The notes under the pieces are model-generated. The model was not told the DNA's origin and did not search any database. It was given only the letters and a program-made list of their open reading frames with translations. 64,000 nucleotides of DNA, taken from contig NC_091281.1 in NCBI RefSeq assembly GCF_042100115.1, forward strand, positions 682,001 to 746,000, in the 5' to 3' direction. This document shows positions 33,601 through 42,924 of this stretch, in pieces. This DNA comes from Alternaria dauci (taxonomy: Eukaryota; Ascomycota; Dothideomycetes; Pleosporales; Pleosporaceae). Numbering within the stretch: position 1 is the first letter of the stretch; each line of letters opens with the position of its first letter. A program made the translations under genes and the position numbers.

Positions 33601-34162
33601 CACAATAGACTTCTTCTACTCCTCTATTCACCCTACTATCAATTCCGTGTACATACTTATCGCAGCCTTCTGCGCTAAAGGGACCTATTGACACTACCCT
33701 CACCTAAGGGCCTTCATTGCCTTCGCCAACATAAGTGAGATGGACGAAGATGAGCGCATAATATTAAACAACGCTCTCATGACCGCTGCAGGAATCTTGA
33801 CAGGATTATACACTAAGAAGAAGGTTACTAAGAATCTTAAGATTAACGGAAAGAGAGAGAGTCCGTCTAGGAAAGTACTCACGCTAGGAGAGGAAAGGCC
33901 TCTAGACGTTGTCCGCGAAGATGAACCTGAGCAGCTTGAACAGGACGTTGTCCTGGGTGACGACATAACTAACGACAAGACGAGTGAGAGCAACGGCGAG
34001 GACGCGAGTAATACAGGTGGAAAGTCAAGGGGTATAAAACGGTTGAGGGAAGAGGATAAAGATGCTAGGGTAAGCTCGAGCAGGACTGCTAAGCGCAAAG
34101 CATGACGAGGTCCCGTTGTGGAGGAGTCCGATGATGAAGATATGCTGTTTGACTACTCCTAA
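30657..34162 (+). pseudogene. long degenerate gene of unknown family, 25 in-frame stops
   Basis: A continuous frame of roughly 1,090 codons in five apparent exons: 30657-31051, 31106-31733, 31796-32305, 32355-33106, 33157-34162. Introns of 54, 62, 49 and 50 bp keep usable GT and AG ends. The frame is crossed by 16 TAG, 4 TAA and 5 TGA codons but no frameshift was found, so decay was by point substitution. The N-terminus has two SKGSG repeats (Ser/Lys-rich). Exon 2 includes a stretch RYCG-stop-VSGHERPWDRHHSD, followed about 60 codons later by LIALFGDCVLN, reminiscent of GIY-YIG nucleases. Exon 3 has TTGLGKT, a partial P-loop-like string. The C-terminus is highly charged (EDEPEQLEQDVV, RTAKRKA). 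I cannot name the family. The start is chosen at the ATG before the SKGSG repeats. Confidence 0.65.
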
Positions 34163-34953
34163 GTAGGAAGCATATGATTTTCTAGAGGAGTCAGTTACGA
34201 TAGACTGTGTTCAATTGCGAGGCCTTAGATATCCTCATTCGAACACGATCCATGTATTGTACTGATGCATGGAGTTTCCCCAAAGCTCAACCCCAATGAT
34301 TATCGCGATACAGTACCTAGATAGGCCTCCATCGAGACCAAAAAGCAAACTCTACACACTCGTGCATGGTCGCTCCATAGCGTGCGGAGTGGGCCGCTTA
34401 CCTAGGTATGGTAGGCGTCTTCTAGGCGCTACAAAGCCCGAGCACAGCTTGCGAGAGGCCCGGCGTTCGTGTCGCGTGATTAAACTCCGAACACACCAGG
34501 CAGGGCATACCACACGAACACATGCAAACGTAAACACCCCTCAATCATTTCTCAGTATCTCTCGACCCTTTATAACCGCCCGCTGCCTGCATGTGTCCAT
34601 ACCTGGCAGATCACCTTGTAGTTGTTTTTTTCTCCTTTATTTTTGCGACAACCTTGGAACCTTGAAATGTTTCTTGCGAGATCCGCAGATTTCAATACCC
34701 CACATTTGATAAAGACAAACATCCGACGCTCTTCTGTTAACGCCTTCAACTATCTTTGTCTTCTCCTATTCGGCTTTCCACGTTTCTATAGATAGTGTTT
34801 TCGTACTTGGGTAGCGTGCGAAGTGGGTCGCCGTCAGGGGTCATAGCGCCAACCACCTGCTCCAAGTAGAAAAGCATTGCAGACAACAACCTCACCGACC
34901 TCACAGCATCCGAAGAACCTCAACTTCACAGCCCGCAGTCTTTGTACGTCAAG
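34163..34953. other. right end of element and ceramidase promoter
   Basis: Contains a TACCTAGGTA palindrome at 34399-34408, then the right tRNA-derived repeat, then the presumed ceramidase promoter and leader. A T-rich tract (34620-34650) is present. No ORF of note. Confidence 0.45.
34437..34476 (+). repeat. right 40-bp direct repeat (orphan tRNA-Pro 3' half)
   Basis: Second copy of the tRNA-Pro 3' half, covering the end of the tRNA intron, the anticodon 3' strand, variable loop and T-arm. It has no 5' half and no acceptor strand, so it cannot form a tRNA. Two substitutions relative to the left copy alter the T-stem and T-loop. Confidence 0.85.
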
Positions 34954-35988
34954 ATGCAGTTGCGATGGGACTACCCAAATGAGTACATTGTAGGAGCTTG
35001 GGAGCCGAAAACGTCGAACCATAAGTGAGTTGGTGCTGTGCCTGCATGTTCGACCGAAAGTGACTGACTTGAGATAGCTTCTGTGAAGAGGTAGGCGAAA
35101 TTATTAGGAACCTCAATGGGTATGGTCAAGTTTAACATACGCAGGACTACATCATCACACCCTACATTGGCGAGTTCATCAACACCCTGACAAACATCAC
35201 CTACGGTCCGTGCAACATCTGATCAAGTCCAAAACCAGCAACTAACTCACTCTCCAGTAATTTATGGCCTTTACGGTCTCCGCCGCGTCGCCCCAAAACC
35301 CGATGGCGGACTGATCTCCACTCTGGCATTCCCATACTGGGGTCTCATCGGCGTAGGCGTCCTATCAGCCTGGTTCCACGCAACCCTAAAGTACCACTCG
35401 CAAATGGGCGACGACCTATCCATGTTTCTGGCCGTAGGCGCCATCCTGCACCAGCTCCTCTGTTTCGGCGCCACGCAATCGGAGCGCCAGAAATACACCT
35501 TCTACATCCTCGGCAGCCTGATTCCCATCTCCATCTACCATGTCTGGGCGGACGAGATCATCATGCACGAAATCGCGTTTGCAGTCATGATTTTCCTAGT
35601 TAGTAAGCAGACGCGCGCGCTCATCAAGAAGCAAGTCAAGAACGAAGAGAGTAAGAAGAAGCTGGGCAGCATGGCTACGTTTGGGATTTCGACGGGCTTA
35701 TTTGGGTACTTTCTTTGGAATATTGACTTCCACCTTTGCGCATATGTTACGCAGTTTAAGCGATATGTTGGGCTGCCTTGGGGGTTCTTGTTTGAGTTGC
35801 ATGGGTGGTGGCACATTTTTACTGCTATCGGTGCGTATGTAGGTATGGCATTGGTGGAGTACCTGGTCACGATTGAGGAGGGCAAAACGGACACAGTTGA
35901 GGAGGGGTTTGTCTGGCCTGTCAAGGCTGTGCTGAGGGATTTGGACGGTGTTGAGCGGAAGGGTGTAGAGAGCAAGAAGACGATGTGA
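34954..35988 (+). CDS. YPC1: alkaline ceramidase (YPC1/YDC1 family)
   Basis: Integral membrane hydrolase of the ER/Golgi that splits ceramides into sphingoid base and fatty acid. join(34954..35024, 35078..35090, 35145..35205, 35258..35988), 291 residues. Exon 2 is a 13-nt microexon encoding the join N-FCEE. The N-terminal block WDYPNEYIVGAWEPKTSN leads to NFCEEDYIITPYIGEF and the helices. Metal/catalytic motifs are WFHATLKYHSQMGDDLSM and the late LHGWWHIFTA, which supply the family's His and Asp ligands. About seven helices are expected. The C-terminus ends in SKKTM. Which of YPC1 or YDC1 it corresponds to cannot be decided. Confidence 0.92.
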
Positions 35989-36664
35989 GAACTTGTTGGA
36001 GCGTGGGCTTGTATGCCGAGGCGATGGGCGAGGAGCTTGGGCTCTTTTGTTGTACCTGTCCTACCATACAGTGATCGAAATAGAACCAGATTGATGATTG
36101 AATAGCAATGGACAGTGGTGTGAGTTGTCCGGAATATCCAAGGTCAATACTGACGGCATGCACTACATTGTGCGATTGGTTCGCAAACACACAAGCTTCT
36201 TACTGCCGCAACTGCGGGAGCTTGATCAGGAGTACCGGCTTCACGGCTCAGCAAATCGTATCACCATAGGACAACCGTTTCGGCTTACCAACACGACCTC
36301 ACACAAATTGCCAACTATGCCCTATGGCACACAGTCGCGCATGCATTCCGCTGGAGCTATCGGGCAAAGTCCATGTTTTAACGCCACGCCCGCTTTTGAT
36401 TGGCCGCGCGGAGTTAAGATTTGATCCCGATAGATGCTTGTGGAACCCGGCGTCATCACATCCAGTTACATAAAAATGATTTCGGGCCCGAGAAGACTAC
36501 CATGCGGTATAAGAGCCTCGCGGAAGAACGGCGAAATAGGACATCAAACTACAGCGACAACAACAACCACACGATCAATTAACGGGCATCACTAATCAAT
36601 TCCCAAAAACTCCATCTACCCCACCATTATTTACGATTCTTCACAGAAGCACCAACCAACCAAC
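35989..36664. other. promoter region of the aldo/keto reductase
   Basis: Contains an inverted CCAAT box (ATTGG at 36399-36403) and a TATAAG at 36508-36513, about 150 bp before the start. The left part is the ceramidase 3' UTR. Confidence 0.5.
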
Positions 36665-37754
36665 ATGCCTGAACTCGTCGGAAAGACTGTAGGTCCAGTG
36701 GGCTATGGACTCATGGGTATGCAAACCATCACCTACCTCTTTACCACTATTCTAACCCATCACAGGCCTGACATGGCGCAAGAACCCACCGCCAGCCGAG
36801 CAGAGCTACGAAGCTATGCGCACGGCACTTTCGCTCGGCGCAAACAACTGGAATGGTGGCGAACTCTACGGCTCCCCAGAGCGCAACTCTCTACACCTGC
36901 TCAACGAGTACTTCACCAAGTATCCAGGTGACGCAGAGAAGGTTGTGCTGTCCATCAAGGGTGGACTCAAGAAGGGCGAGATGGTGCCCGATGGCAGTCG
37001 CGAAAACATCAGGCGCAGCATCGACGAGTGCTTAAAGGTCTTGGATGGCAAGAAGAGCCTAGATCTGTTCGAGTGTGCTAGAGTGGACCCCAAGACACCA
37101 ATCGAAGAGACTGTCGGCTACATCGCCGAGTACGTCAAGGAGGGCAAGCTCGGCGGTATCAGCTTGTCGGAGGTTGGACCGCAGTCGATCCGCAAGGCGC
37201 ATGCGGCACACCCCATCTCTGCGGTCGAGGTAGAGTTCTCGCTCTGGAGCACTGACATCCTGGAGAACGGCGTGGCGGCGACGTGCGCAGAGCTTGGTAT
37301 TCCCATCATTGCCTACTCTCCTCTTGGACGCGGATTTCTGGTAAGCGCATATTTTTCCAACTGAAGACTTACTGCTAATGTATTGGAGACTGGCAGGTAC
37401 AGGAAGCACGAAGACATCGAGCCAGACTCTATGCTCCATCACTTCCCTAGATTCCAGCCCGACGTCTTTGACGAGAACATCAAGCTACTCAACGCTGTCG
37501 AGGACATGGCCAAGGCAAAGGGAGTCACACCAGCCCAGATTGCCATCGGCTGGGTGCTCGCGCAGAGCGGTGTCAAGGGCATGCCCACCATCATCCCGAT
37601 TCCGGGTGCTACGACGTCGGAGAGGATTCAGGAGAACACGAAGCCGGCGCAGCTGACCGATGAGGACATGAAGGCGCTTGACGAGATACTGAAGAGGTTT
37701 CCCCCACTCGGTGGCCGGTATCACGAGTCTCACTCGGCATTGCTGTTCGCATAA
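36665..37754 (+). CDS. aldo/keto reductase, pyridoxal reductase-like
   Basis: NADPH-dependent AKR resembling S. pombe Plr1, which reduces pyridoxal to pyridoxine in vitamin B6 salvage. join(36665..36716, 36766..37340, 37389..37754), 330 residues, usual AKR length. MPELVGKTVGPVGYGLMG joins GLTWRKNPP across the first intron. The catalytic region reads NWNGGELYG, with the family's Tyr and the pyridoxal-reductase NGGE signature; the active-site Lys lies in LSIKGGLKKG and the HARVD-type motif appears as FECARVDPKTP. The C-terminal cofactor region has IPIPGATTSERIQEN. The second intron uses an acceptor ending TTGGAG at 37388; an alternative CAG a few bases further would break the TGRYRK motif. Confidence 0.9.
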
Positions 37755-38161
37755 ATAGCGGTAGATCTAGTCTGAAGCATGTTAGCCACCGCAGCTGCAA
37801 TGTAACAAGCTTAGTGCGTATTTGAATAGCAGATCAGAAAGAAATGTAGTGTAGAGCTAATCCACATTCGAGCTGCCGTAAAGCGACTCTTGAGAATTGC
37901 AGAACTCTGGAATAGATCATCATGAAGACGAGGCGAAGAGTGTAGCGAACGACTTACCTGCAGATGTTCCTGGCGGAGAAGTGTGGGAGAGTGGACGTGA
38001 GATGCGCAGAGCTGACCAAAATATGCGACGGAAGCTAAACGGCTGGTCCATGCACCTCCGCTAGACGTCCAACGCGCCGGACAGCCATCGTCACGCTCTT
38101 GCCCTCCTCTTTCTCCCAGACGCGCCCGAAGCAGCTGGAACATTCACATCACACGGCGAAC
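37755..38161. other. intergenic, AKR to zinc-finger gene
   Basis: Reductase 3' UTR and the promoter of the zinc-finger gene. No other feature seen. Confidence 0.45.
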
Positions 38162-39495
38162 ATGGACTCGCCTTCAGAGCTATCCGAATACGGCAGCGAC
38201 GATTTTTCAGAGGACATCAAAGGCCGCCAGTACGAAGCCACTCCTGACCACGACCCGCGCCCAAGCAAGCGACCACGTCTGAACATCCGCGCGCCATCTT
38301 CACCGCCTCACATCAACACCATGCCGCCCGACGAAGAGGGCGAACTGTCCGAAGACACGGATGGCTCAGTTCCAGCGTCGCCACACCACCACCCGGGCAT
38401 GTCGCAAGACGACGACTATGGCCAGGAGCAGGTCACCGTCTGCAAGTGGGACGGCTGCACGGCGGGTGACGTCCAGAACATGGACAACCTGGTCGAGCAT
38501 CTGCACGAGGATCATATTGGCACCCGGCAGAAGAAGTACAGTTGCGAGTGGAGCGACTGTACGAGGAAGGGCATACCACACGCCAGTGGATATGCGCTAC
38601 GGGCACACATGCGCTCTCATACCAGGGAGAAGCCCTTCTACTGCACACTTCCAGGTACGTCACAGTCCCAGTCTCGACCCGTCCAGTATGCTGACCCTTG
38701 CTAGAATGCGACCGCTCCTTCACACGCTCCGACGCGCTGGCTAAGCACATGCGAACGGTCCACGAAACCGAAGCCCTCCGCCCTTCCGACCCAGTCCCCA
38801 AGCACCACTCGTCCAACCCCACAAACAACAAGCAGCGCCTCAAGCTCGTCCTGAACAACGAGGCCAGGAAGCTGCCACACGACAAGGCCTCGACGCCCGG
38901 CTCCCCAGCCTCACATTCCCACCCTTCCAACAGCGCCACCATCCCGCCCAACGCAGCACCTACACCAGACGCCGACTACGCACACAACAACGTCATCTAC
39001 CTGCAAGATCTCGCCAACCCAAGCGCGCCTACACTCGTGCAGTTTCCACCAGATATTGAGTTTACGCCCGAAGAACTCGCGAAACCCGCCCCAGACCTGT
39101 TCCAACTGCTACGTCGGCAGCTGCTCTGGGCGACGCGACAAGGCGAACAACTGCGCGCCGAAGCCGAGGAGCTCGAGAAGGTGCGCCAGGAGGAATGGCA
39201 GGCCAAGGAGCTTCTCTTCGAGAACTTTATGGAAGCACAAGCAGCGACCGAGCGGCGGCGACGAGCCGAGCAAGGCATGCCAGACGACATGGAGGGCTGG
39301 CAGTCTGTCGAGAACGACATCATCCCTGCCAAATCCCTCCCAATCCCACCAAGGGACGGAAAGCTACCGTGGTGGCGAGTCGAGACTGCACAAGCCCAGC
39401 GACCACAGATCAAGGATGAGCTTCACCCTCCCAGGCCGCCTCCAGCAGATGCTCGGCACCGCGATGAGCTCCACCCCCAAGTCCCTGTTGCTTAG
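38162..39495 (+). CDS. C2H2 zinc-finger protein, IEC1-like INO80 subunit
   Basis: join(38162..38654, 38705..39495), 427 residues. An acidic N-terminus (MDSPSELSEYGSDDFSED) precedes three GLI/Kruppel-like fingers: CKWDGC...HLHEDH, CEWSDC...HMRSH and, across the 50-bp intron, CTLPECDRSFTRSDALAKHM. The C-terminal half carries a conserved helical block (FTPEELAKPAPDLFQLL and WATRQGEQLRAEAEELEKVR) likely to form a coiled coil. The architecture resembles fission yeast Iec1, a zinc-finger subunit of the INO80 remodeller; that assignment is by recall of domain layout and is tentative. A DNA-binding or chromatin role is otherwise well supported. Confidence 0.82.
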
Positions 39496-40063
39496 AATGT
39501 ACAAGGACCGAGCCGTATAGTGTTCAAGCAAAGAACTTGCTTCGTCCTTTTTCCATCCGGCCGCTCCCCGTTGCTGAGTCCACTATCGTTTTGTTCTGGG
39601 CTACCAACAACCAGAAAGGAACATTTGGTAACCGGCCCTCCAACACTAATGCAGCGTTGGGCTTGGAAGATCATCTAGTTCGGGGAAATCGAAAGGCAGG
39701 ATTTAATGTGGAAAGGGAAAAAACGGGCGCGTTCTTTTAGTGCTTTTCTTTTTGGCGGGTTTCGTGTATTACTATGGGATAGATCAAAGGTTCACGGTCT
39801 CTGGGTACATTCAAGATTAAAGATACCCATTCATTTGATGCTTCCATGTTGTACAGCTTGATTCAACCCGTGTCTGGCAATTTCCTGATGCCAAATTTTG
39901 ATGTCCGCTTCCATGCAGGACTCCCATTGTGTGCGCATTTCCCTATTTGCCTATTGGTGCTTGAGCGCTGTAGGCATGCCTTCTATGCCCCTACCCTCGC
40001 CCAAAGTATGTCTTGTCGACTTTCACAATCGACCATGTTGCGACAAACGTAGAGTATACGCGC
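39496..40063. other. convergent 3' region
   Basis: Lies between the 3' ends of the zinc-finger gene (plus) and the membrane protein gene (minus). Only short ORFs; nothing recognised. Confidence 0.45.
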
Positions 40064-40823
40064 TTACCTGGCCTTCCTCTTGTCGGCCTCTTGGTTCTTG
40101 AACGGAAATCCAGATGTCCTCTTGTCAGCACCCGTCTTCCTGCTGATGCGGCCATTGCTGCTAGCGAACAAGATGCACCAGAGCGCAATCATAGACAGGA
40201 AGCCCGAGCCGAGCGTGCCCAGACCGAAAGTTATGACACCAGTCTTGGTCCACATGGCGTAGCCGTAGAAGGCGAGGGTTGCGTGGAACATGGCGGTTAT
40301 GGTGAGGGTGGGGAGCGCGTAGGGGGCTTTGGGATCTTCAGCGTTGGTTGTCGCACCTGGACATGTGTTAGTCGTAGAATTGACAGGAAAAGCAACATGA
40401 TCGTACCCTCGGAAAGTCTACTGGAGAGCGGAACAGAGCCCGTGAGCAGAACAGTCAGGATGCCCAGCGCGATGAGCGAAAAGCCCAACGAGCGGGAGAA
40501 GTAGACCTCGAGAGCTGATCGCGGCGGTTAGCATTCCACGCTCTTTCGCATTTCTGACTTCTGGACGTGTACGTACTGGAGGCTTCGCGCACCTCGGGTG
40601 ATAACAGTGCTACTATCATTGTTGGGGACGCGATGAGAGGCGCGGCTTGGGTTGCTGCACTCTGTTAGCAAGCTGTACGATATTCCTGGCAGATAGTGTA
40701 TAACTTACCCAGCCATGCGGCAGTGCCGTAGGAGTAGAAGTAGTAGACCTTGTATTCATCGTCAGCTTCTCCTCATTGAGCAAACATCCTCCCTTCTCCA
40801 GGAGCAAGGATACGTACATCCAT
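40064..40823 (-). CDS. small four-helix membrane protein, unknown function
   Basis: complement(join(40064..40356, 40407..40514, 40577..40654, 40709..40748, 40818..40823)), 174 residues. The first coding exon is only 6 nt (Met-Asp). Five exons in 760 bp join in frame with canonical splice signals. Four hydrophobic segments are visible: AATQAAPLIASPTMIVALL-like start, LGFSLIALGILTVLLTGSV, ITAMFHATLAFYGYAM and GFLSMIALWCILFAS. The C-terminal tail is strongly basic (RISRKTGADKRTSG, QEADKRKAR) and probably cytosolic. I do not recognise the family; the consistency of frame across four introns and the helices argue for a real conserved fungal gene. Acceptor choice at 40655-40656 over the nearby one at about 40662 is needed to keep frame. 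Confidence 0.72.
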
Positions 40824-42924
40824 GTTGGAAGAGTTGTTGGATGTCAATTGAGGTGTCGTTTCGTTTTTTTGAGTGTTGCCGAGTGTTTGAAGAGAGATAC
40901 AGTTGTGAAGATGATGTTCTTGAGAAGGGTGAGAGGAAGGGTTAAACGTGGGCCTGGTGATGCAATGTCTTGTTCCTCGCGGGATTTGCGCAAGCATCCG
41001 CGAGCCACTACGTCATTGTTGCGCTACATGGAACGCGGCACATGCCACCATACTGGTTCTGGACATTGCGCGTAATCGGGATTACTTGTTTGCCATGCGT
41101 ATTGCTGCTTTCGCCCATCGGGATCGTCCGTACTCTGCATTGGTGAGACGTGTCTATGACGGGCAAGCTTCCGTACGAGGGCATGCGAGGCTGAGGACCG
41201 CGTCGCTACAGCTACGCGAGGTTCTTCCAGTCTTGTGCCGTTAAAATAGCCACAACGTCAGAGGCATAGCAACCTCTGCACTGACTTTCTCACAACACCG
41301 CACCGAGCTCATGCAACATGTTTCGGCGCCCTACGGGACACAGTTGTAGAGCAGCTACAATGCCTTGAGAGCGCACACACGCACCAGTGATTACTGTGCT
41401 CTTTTCCTAACATGCACGTCTTAACCTTCAGGTCGGGGAAGATTCACAGGCTCCTCAACACTACGATGACCAGGCAGAGGACTTGTCTTACGACTTGCGC
41501 ACACGTCCGAAACAGGAAACAGACTCTACCATCCATCGATTACTGTCAACGGCTGCCAGACCCGTTTCCCGCGCCACCTCTGCACGTCTAGCACTCAAAG
41601 AGCTTGGTTGCCGTACATCCAACGGCCAAAATATACCACAAGAGGAAGGGCGTCGAGACAAGCATCGATTGTGGTAGATTGCGCTATCGAAAAAGACCCA
41701 CGAACCAAGATGAAAGTTTCGACCGAAAACCGGGTCTTGGGGTCGAAGTCTGGTACGTGGCTGCTGAAAAACGTGGTAGCGAAGCAGTCATAGAAGCCGA
41801 GAGGGGAAGGAAGAAGGAAAAGCATCGATTATTGCGGGCGACAGGATACATCGCCTGAAAAAGCAAAGGTCGTCGTCTTGCCATGGAGCTTGGGTCGTCT
41901 GTGTCACGCGATTCGACATACACGGTTATTGCCTCGGGGAACAGGGACAGGCCTGGATTGAGGACAACGCGTTCGTGCTATACTACGGCCCTAATACCAA
42001 CACGATGGCCTAGGAGGATCAGGGCGCGCATCTCCTTCTGGACCATACCCGATACACATAGAACCGGAGCGTATTGCGCACATGTCACACACCGCCTATG
42101 GACCTCGGTCTTGTGTCCAAGCAAACGTTTCACGTACTCAAATCTTCCCCTCGAAGTAGACTGCCAGAAAGGGCAACCGCAGTACTCGCGTCGATTCCAG
42201 ATGGCGTAAGGAGAATAAAAAGTTTGCACTAGGGACGTCTGAAGAGTTCCAGATGTCCTAAGCTTTCACCTGACAGCTTTACGCACCGGCTCAGCACATG
42301 GAGTAAGACCAGTGTTTGCCCGATTAGGCAACATAGATCTGAGGTGTCGAAAGCAGCTCAGGCGTCCAGCCTTGGACTTGGGGTATGCTTTGTTTTGCCA
42401 GCTTCTTTTGACGGGTCAGATCACTTACCGATCGCCCGCCATGCCCAAGGCACGCGCTACCAAACTACAACACCATGGGCAGTCCGCAAAGGGAAATTCG
42501 AGCTTTCACTGTCGATTCTAGATGTGATTTGTGGCTTGATGTGTGAACAAGCAAGAAGATGCGCAAGCTCTTCGATAGGCCGCTTGTTTCTTTTCACTGC
42601 TGTGTTGTTACGGTCCCAGACGTTCTGTTACCCAAATAGGAAAGAGAAGGGAAGGTGTTGGACTCAGTACTGAATCGTAGGCGTATTCTCCGAGCGCACT
42701 GAGAGAACGTGCGCGGCCTGTTCCATGTGCTTAAACCGGTTGAGGATTGGAAGGTTCGGAGCGCAATGCCAACACGGACCTTGGGGCTTAAGGTATCCGC
42801 TCGCACGTTCGGTTGGATGGAACAATGCCAAATCTCTAGCTGTCCATCATGCTGGAATACTCTCAACGACATGTTGAGCCAGCCGTTTGTACATTCTAGT
42901 ATTCTACACAGCCTATGAAACGTA
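40824..42924. other. 2.1 kb intergenic region
   Basis: Promoter of the small membrane protein at the left; 3' UTR of the SWT21-like gene at the right. ORFs up to 109 codons on either strand lack domains and mutually overlap. No tRNA or repeat recognised. Confidence 0.45.

Larger units (their letters stand above)
29935..34476 (+). mobile_element. putative tRNA-targeted mobile element (decayed)
   Basis: A 4.5-kb segment bounded by 40-bp direct repeats of the tRNA-Pro 3' half. The left copy is part of the tRNA at 29788-29983; the right copy stands alone. Inside is one long degenerate gene on the plus strand. The arrangement, a full-length tRNA at one end and a 3' tRNA fragment at the other, is that of an element integrated by site-specific recombination into a tRNA gene. 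No terminal inverted repeat, LTR or reverse transcriptase was seen. The family is unknown to me; the boundaries are inferred from the repeats. Confidence 0.55.

Noticed and set aside
30657..34162. Active gene using UAG as glutamine
   Set aside because: TAA and TGA also occur in frame, CAG is still used, and neighbouring genes follow the standard code, so point decay is simpler; kept only as an alternative to exclude.
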